A DNA stretch of 38,392 bases from Thermoleophilia bacterium (lineage in GTDB: Bacteria; Actinomycetota; Thermoleophilia; Gaiellales; Gaiellaceae). Where the stretch lies: the NCBI GenBank assembly GCA_025930955.1, contig JAICNY010000004.1, positions 1 through 38,392 on the forward strand, written 5' to 3'. Made by a program: the position numbers and the translations under genes. Positions 35,312-38,392 of the stretch are shown here, piece after piece; the stretch's first letter is position 1; each line of letters starts with the position of its first letter. The notes below the pieces were generated by a model that had not been told where the DNA came from, made no database searches, and saw nothing but the letters and a program-made list of their open reading frames with translations.

Positions 35312-36585
35312 GCCAGCCCGTCTTCGAGAAGAACGTCCTGTCCAACGGCCTGCGCGTCGTCACCGCCGACATGCCGCAGGCGAAGTCCGTCGCGTGCTTC
35401 GTCATGCTCGCAGCCGGCTCGCGCTACGAGACGAAGGACACGAACGGGATCGCGCATTTCGCCGAGCACATGTTCTTCAAGGGCACGGAGCGGCGCCCAA
35501 ACGCACGCGACATCGCGGGCGAGATCGACTCGATCGGCGGCGAGTTCAACGCGTTCACCGGCAAGGAGTACACGGGCTACTACGTCAAGTGCGCCGCGGA
35601 GCACCGCGACGTCGCGCTCGACGTCCTCGTCGACATGCTGCGCAACTCGAGGTTCGATCCCGAGGAGATCGAGCGCGAGAAGGGCGTGATCGTCGAGGAG
35701 ATGAACATGTACTACGACACGCCCCGCGACTACCTCGAGGGCGTGTACGACGAGCTCCTCTACGGCGACCAGCCGCTCGGGTGGGACATCATCGGCACGA
35801 AGGAGACGGTGCGCGCCGCGACGCGCGAGACGTTCCTCGGGTACCTCGACCGCTGGTACCGCTCGAGCCGCATGGTGGCGGGCGTCGCGGGTGCGCTCGG
35901 CGGTGACGTCCTCGAGCGAGTCGAGAGCCTGCTCGGCGACGTCCCGGACGGCGAGACCGGATCGCCCGAGCCCGCCTCCCCGCTCCCGAACGGCCGCCGG
36001 GTGAAGATCCACCACAAGCCCTCCGACCAGGCGCACATCCGCCTCGGCGTGCCGAGCTACCCGATCGACCATCCCGACCGCTACGCGCTGAACGTCCTCG
36101 CGACCGTGCTCGGGGGCGGGATGTCTTCGCGCCTCTTCAGCGAGGTCCGGGAGCGGCGCGGGCTCGCGTACTACATCTACGGCTACAACCAGGGCTACAC
36201 GGACACGGGCACGCTCTTCGCCCAGGGCGGCGTCGACATCGCGCGGATCGACGAGGCAATCTCGACGGTCGTGACGGAGTTCGGCCGGATCGCGGCGGAG
36301 CCGGTGTCGGACGACGAGCTCCAGAAGGCGCGCAACTTCGCCAAGGGCCGGCTCGTGCTGTCGCTCGAGGACCCGCGCGGGACGATCCTCTTCGGCCTGC
36401 GGAGCGAGGTGCTCGAGGGGAAGATCCGCGAGCCGGACGAGGTGCTCGCCGGCCTCGACGCGGTGACCGTCGAGGACGTTCAGCGCGTCGCGCAGGAGCT
36501 CATCGCCGAGGACCGGCTGAACCTCGCGCTCATCGGCCCCTTCGAGGACGAGAGCCGCTTCGAACCGCTGCTCACGGGCTCCTAA
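35308..36585 (+). CDS. M16 family zinc metallopeptidase
   Basis: NGLRVVTADMPQAKSVACFVMLAAGSRYE; HFAEHMFFKGT (HxxEH); RRGLAYYIYGYNQGY. Confidence 0.93.
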   Translation: MSQPVFEKNVLSNGLRVVTADMPQAKSVACFVMLAAGSRYETKDTNGIAHFAEHMFFKGTERRPNARDIAGEIDSIGGEFNAFTGKEYTGYYVKCAAEHRDVALDVLVDMLRNSRFDPEEIEREKGVIVEEMNMYYDTPRDYLEGVYDELLYGDQPLGWDIIGTKETVRAATRETFLGYLDRWYRSSRMVAGVAGALGGDVLERVESLLGDVPDGETGSPEPASPLPNGRRVKIHHKPSDQAHIRLGVPSYPIDHPDRYALNVLATVLGGGMSSRLFSEVRERRGLAYYIYGYNQGYTDTGTLFAQGGVDIARIDEAISTVVTEFGRIAAEPVSDDELQKARNFAKGRLVLSLEDPRGTILFGLRSEVLEGKIREPDEVLAGLDAVTVEDVQRVAQELIAEDRLNLALIGPFEDESRFEPLLTGS

Positions 36586-36926
36586 GGCAGGACGGCGACC
36601 GCCTCGGCGGCGCCCTGCATGGGGCACGACTCGGCGATCGGGCCGGGGATCCAGAGCTCGACCGACTCGCCGGTTCGCAGGTCGGCCCAGCCGATCTCCT
36701 CGACGCTTCCGTCGCCGGTCGTGCGGTAGACGCGCGCACCTTCCTGGGGCGCCGTCCAGATGCCGCACGCGTCCTCCTCCGCGCGGACGAGCAGGCGGCC
36801 CTCGCCGTCCGTCTCCTCGAGAAGACCCGCGTACTCGGGCGGGCGCTCGGGCGGGCCCGCGGCCTCCTCGGCGCCGCCGCACCCGGCGACGACGAGCAGC
36901 GCGACGACAAGCGCGATCCGGGTCAT
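36582..36926 (-). CDS. small lipoprotein
   Basis: MTRIALVVALLVVAGCGGAEEAAG lipobox; 114 aa. Confidence 0.75.
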   Translation of the reverse strand: MTRIALVVALLVVAGCGGAEEAAGPPERPPEYAGLLEETDGEGRLLVRAEEDACGIWTAPQEGARVYRTTGDGSVEEIGWADLRTGESVELWIPGPIAESCPMQGAAEAVAVLP

Positions 36927-36961
36927 CGTCCCTTCAGACGCCCGCCCGAGCTCGGAAGTTC

Positions 36962-38065
36962 CTAGACGGCGAGGTCGTACGGAAAGGTCGTGAGCCGCTC
37001 GGCGCCGTCCTCGGTCACCAAGACGAGATCCTCGAGGCGGCAGCCGCCGAACCCGGGGCGGTAGCAGCCGGGCTCGATCGCGATGACGTCGCCGGCGACG
37101 AGATCCTCGCCGACGCGGCCGAGCGAGGGCGCCTCGTGCACCTCGAGCCCGACGCCGTGCCCGAGCGAGTGGAAGAAGCCGCGGTCGAGCGGGACGCCCG
37201 GCTCCTTCGTGAGCTGGGTCGGCTGGCCGGCGTCCGCGAACGTCTCGGCGGCGATCCGGTAGAGCTCGCGCCCGCTCACGCCCGCGCGCACCTCGGCGAG
37301 GACGCGCTCGAGGGCCGTACGGCAGAGCTCCCAGTACTCGGCAAGCTCGGCGGGCGGCTCGCCGACGCAGAACGTCCGCGTCATGTCGGAGTAGCAGCCG
37401 GACTCCGGGTCGAGCGGGTAGAGATCGCACACGACCGGCTCGCCCGCGAGGATCTCGCCGTGGCCCGGCTCGTGCCCGATCGCGGTCTGGGCGCCGTGCG
37501 AGATCATCGGCGGATCGGGCGACGCGACCCCTTCCTCGGTGAAGACGCGCAGCACCTCGGTCCGAAGGCCCTCGCTCGTCTGCGGCTCGCCGCTCCCGAG
37601 CAGCTCGCGGACGCGCCCGAGGGCGAGCTCGGACGCCCGGACGGCGGCGCGGGTCCCGGCGAGCTCCGTCTCGCTCTTCGCGCGCCGGCGCGTGTCGAAG
37701 AGGTCTCCGTCGGGCTCCAGCTCGACCCCGTGCGCGCGCAGGTGGTCTGCGACCGCGAGGGGGAAGCCGGCCGGTACGCGCGCGCGCTCGATTCCGACGA
37801 GCCGGCAGGCGCGCAGGACGATCTCCGTCTCCCGCTCGCGCGCCGACAGGCCGGCCGCGACGAGCTCGTCGCTCCCGAGCTCCTCGAACGGCCGCGCCAC
37901 GAGCCCGTCCGCACCCGCGAGCAGCGGGACGTCGAGCGAACCGAGGAAGACCTCTCGCGCGCCGTTCCGCTCGACGTAGACGACCGGGTCCGGCGAGCCG
38001 AGCGGGACCTCGTGACGGATCTCCGGCGAACGGAGCGGGTCGCCGTACATGAGGACGTCGGCCAC
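36962..38065 (-). CDS. M24 family aminopeptidase (Xaa-Pro peptidase-like)
   Basis: CDLYPLDPESGCYSDMTRTF; FFHSLGHGVGLEVHEAPSLG; IAIEPGCYRPGFGGCRLEDLVLV; GTG start inferred. Confidence 0.88.
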   Translation of the reverse strand: MADVLMYGDPLRSPEIRHEVPLGSPDPVVYVERNGAREVFLGSLDVPLLAGADGLVARPFEELGSDELVAAGLSARERETEIVLRACRLVGIERARVPAGFPLAVADHLRAHGVELEPDGDLFDTRRRAKSETELAGTRAAVRASELALGRVRELLGSGEPQTSEGLRTEVLRVFTEEGVASPDPPMISHGAQTAIGHEPGHGEILAGEPVVCDLYPLDPESGCYSDMTRTFCVGEPPAELAEYWELCRTALERVLAEVRAGVSGRELYRIAAETFADAGQPTQLTKEPGVPLDRGFFHSLGHGVGLEVHEAPSLGRVGEDLVAGDVIAIEPGCYRPGFGGCRLEDLVLVTEDGAERLTTFPYDLAV

Positions 38066-38140
38066 GCGAGCGATGGTAGCTGCACGCCGCCACCCCGCCG
38101 GGGGATGCGCGTTCGCGGGCGGCGCGCCGATCCACGCCGG

Positions 38141-38392
38141 ATGCCGGCGCGCCTCCTCCTCGCCCTGCTCGCGGCCCTCGCCTGCGCGGGCGCCCTCGCC
38201 CTGCCGGCGGCGGCCGAGCGGGACGCCCTCCACCGTGCGGTCGTGTCCGGGCGGATCTCGCAGGCCGCGTACGCGCTCGAGCGGGCGCGCTCGCTCACCG
38301 ACCTCGGCGCCGTGCGCCGGCGCTGGCCGGGCACGGCCCGGCCCGACGGGCACGACGTGACCGGCATCCTCCGGGATCTCCGCGCCGCCACA
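38141..38392 (+). CDS. exported protein, N-terminal part (runs off window)
   Basis: MPARLLLALLAALACAGALALPAAAERDALHRAVVSGRISQAAYALERARSLTDLG...; signal peptide, open to window end. Confidence 0.65.
   Translation, partial: MPARLLLALLAALACAGALALPAAAERDALHRAVVSGRISQAAYALERARSLTDLGAVRRRWPGTARPDGHDVTGILRDLRAAT

Overview
High-GC actinobacterial-type chromosome segment (Thermoleophilia-like by codon/GC style; an inference only). About 40 CDS can be supported; no rRNA, tRNA or CRISPR was recognised. Main blocks: (1) a tightly overlapping minus-strand redox operon (Asp-rich secreted protein, small secreted/coiled protein, ApbE flavin transferase, ferric-reductase-like membrane protein, ferredoxin, ferredoxin reductase, Thr-rich acidic-tailed membrane protein), divergent from an OmpR-type two-component system and a YciE/YciF-type ferritin-like gene; (2) an XRE-TPR regulator followed by a DEAD/DEAH helicase with an acidic insertion and a Lys/Arg-rich tail; (3) PAC2, heme A synthase, SelD, a DDAH-like hydrolase and a rhodanese; (4) a second XRE-TPR regulator whose stop codon overlaps an extended Shine-Dalgarno for a hidden 33-aa hydrophobic peptide ORF (absent from the supplied ORF track), with a divergent, promoter-preceded, highly structured candidate small RNA; (5) TetR/MFS, a REP-like intergenic palindrome cluster, a CbxX-type AAA ATPase, acyl-CoA synthetase/SDR, NadE, OsmC, an S55-like peptidase, Mug, epimerase, class V aminotransferase, cupin/SIS, thioesterase, M16 and M24 peptidases. 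The most notable candidates are the XRE-TPR + micropeptide + sRNA locus (RRNPP-like architecture, hypothesis) and the flavin/ferric-reductase/Asp-rich operon with a possible short ApbE target motif (SGAT).
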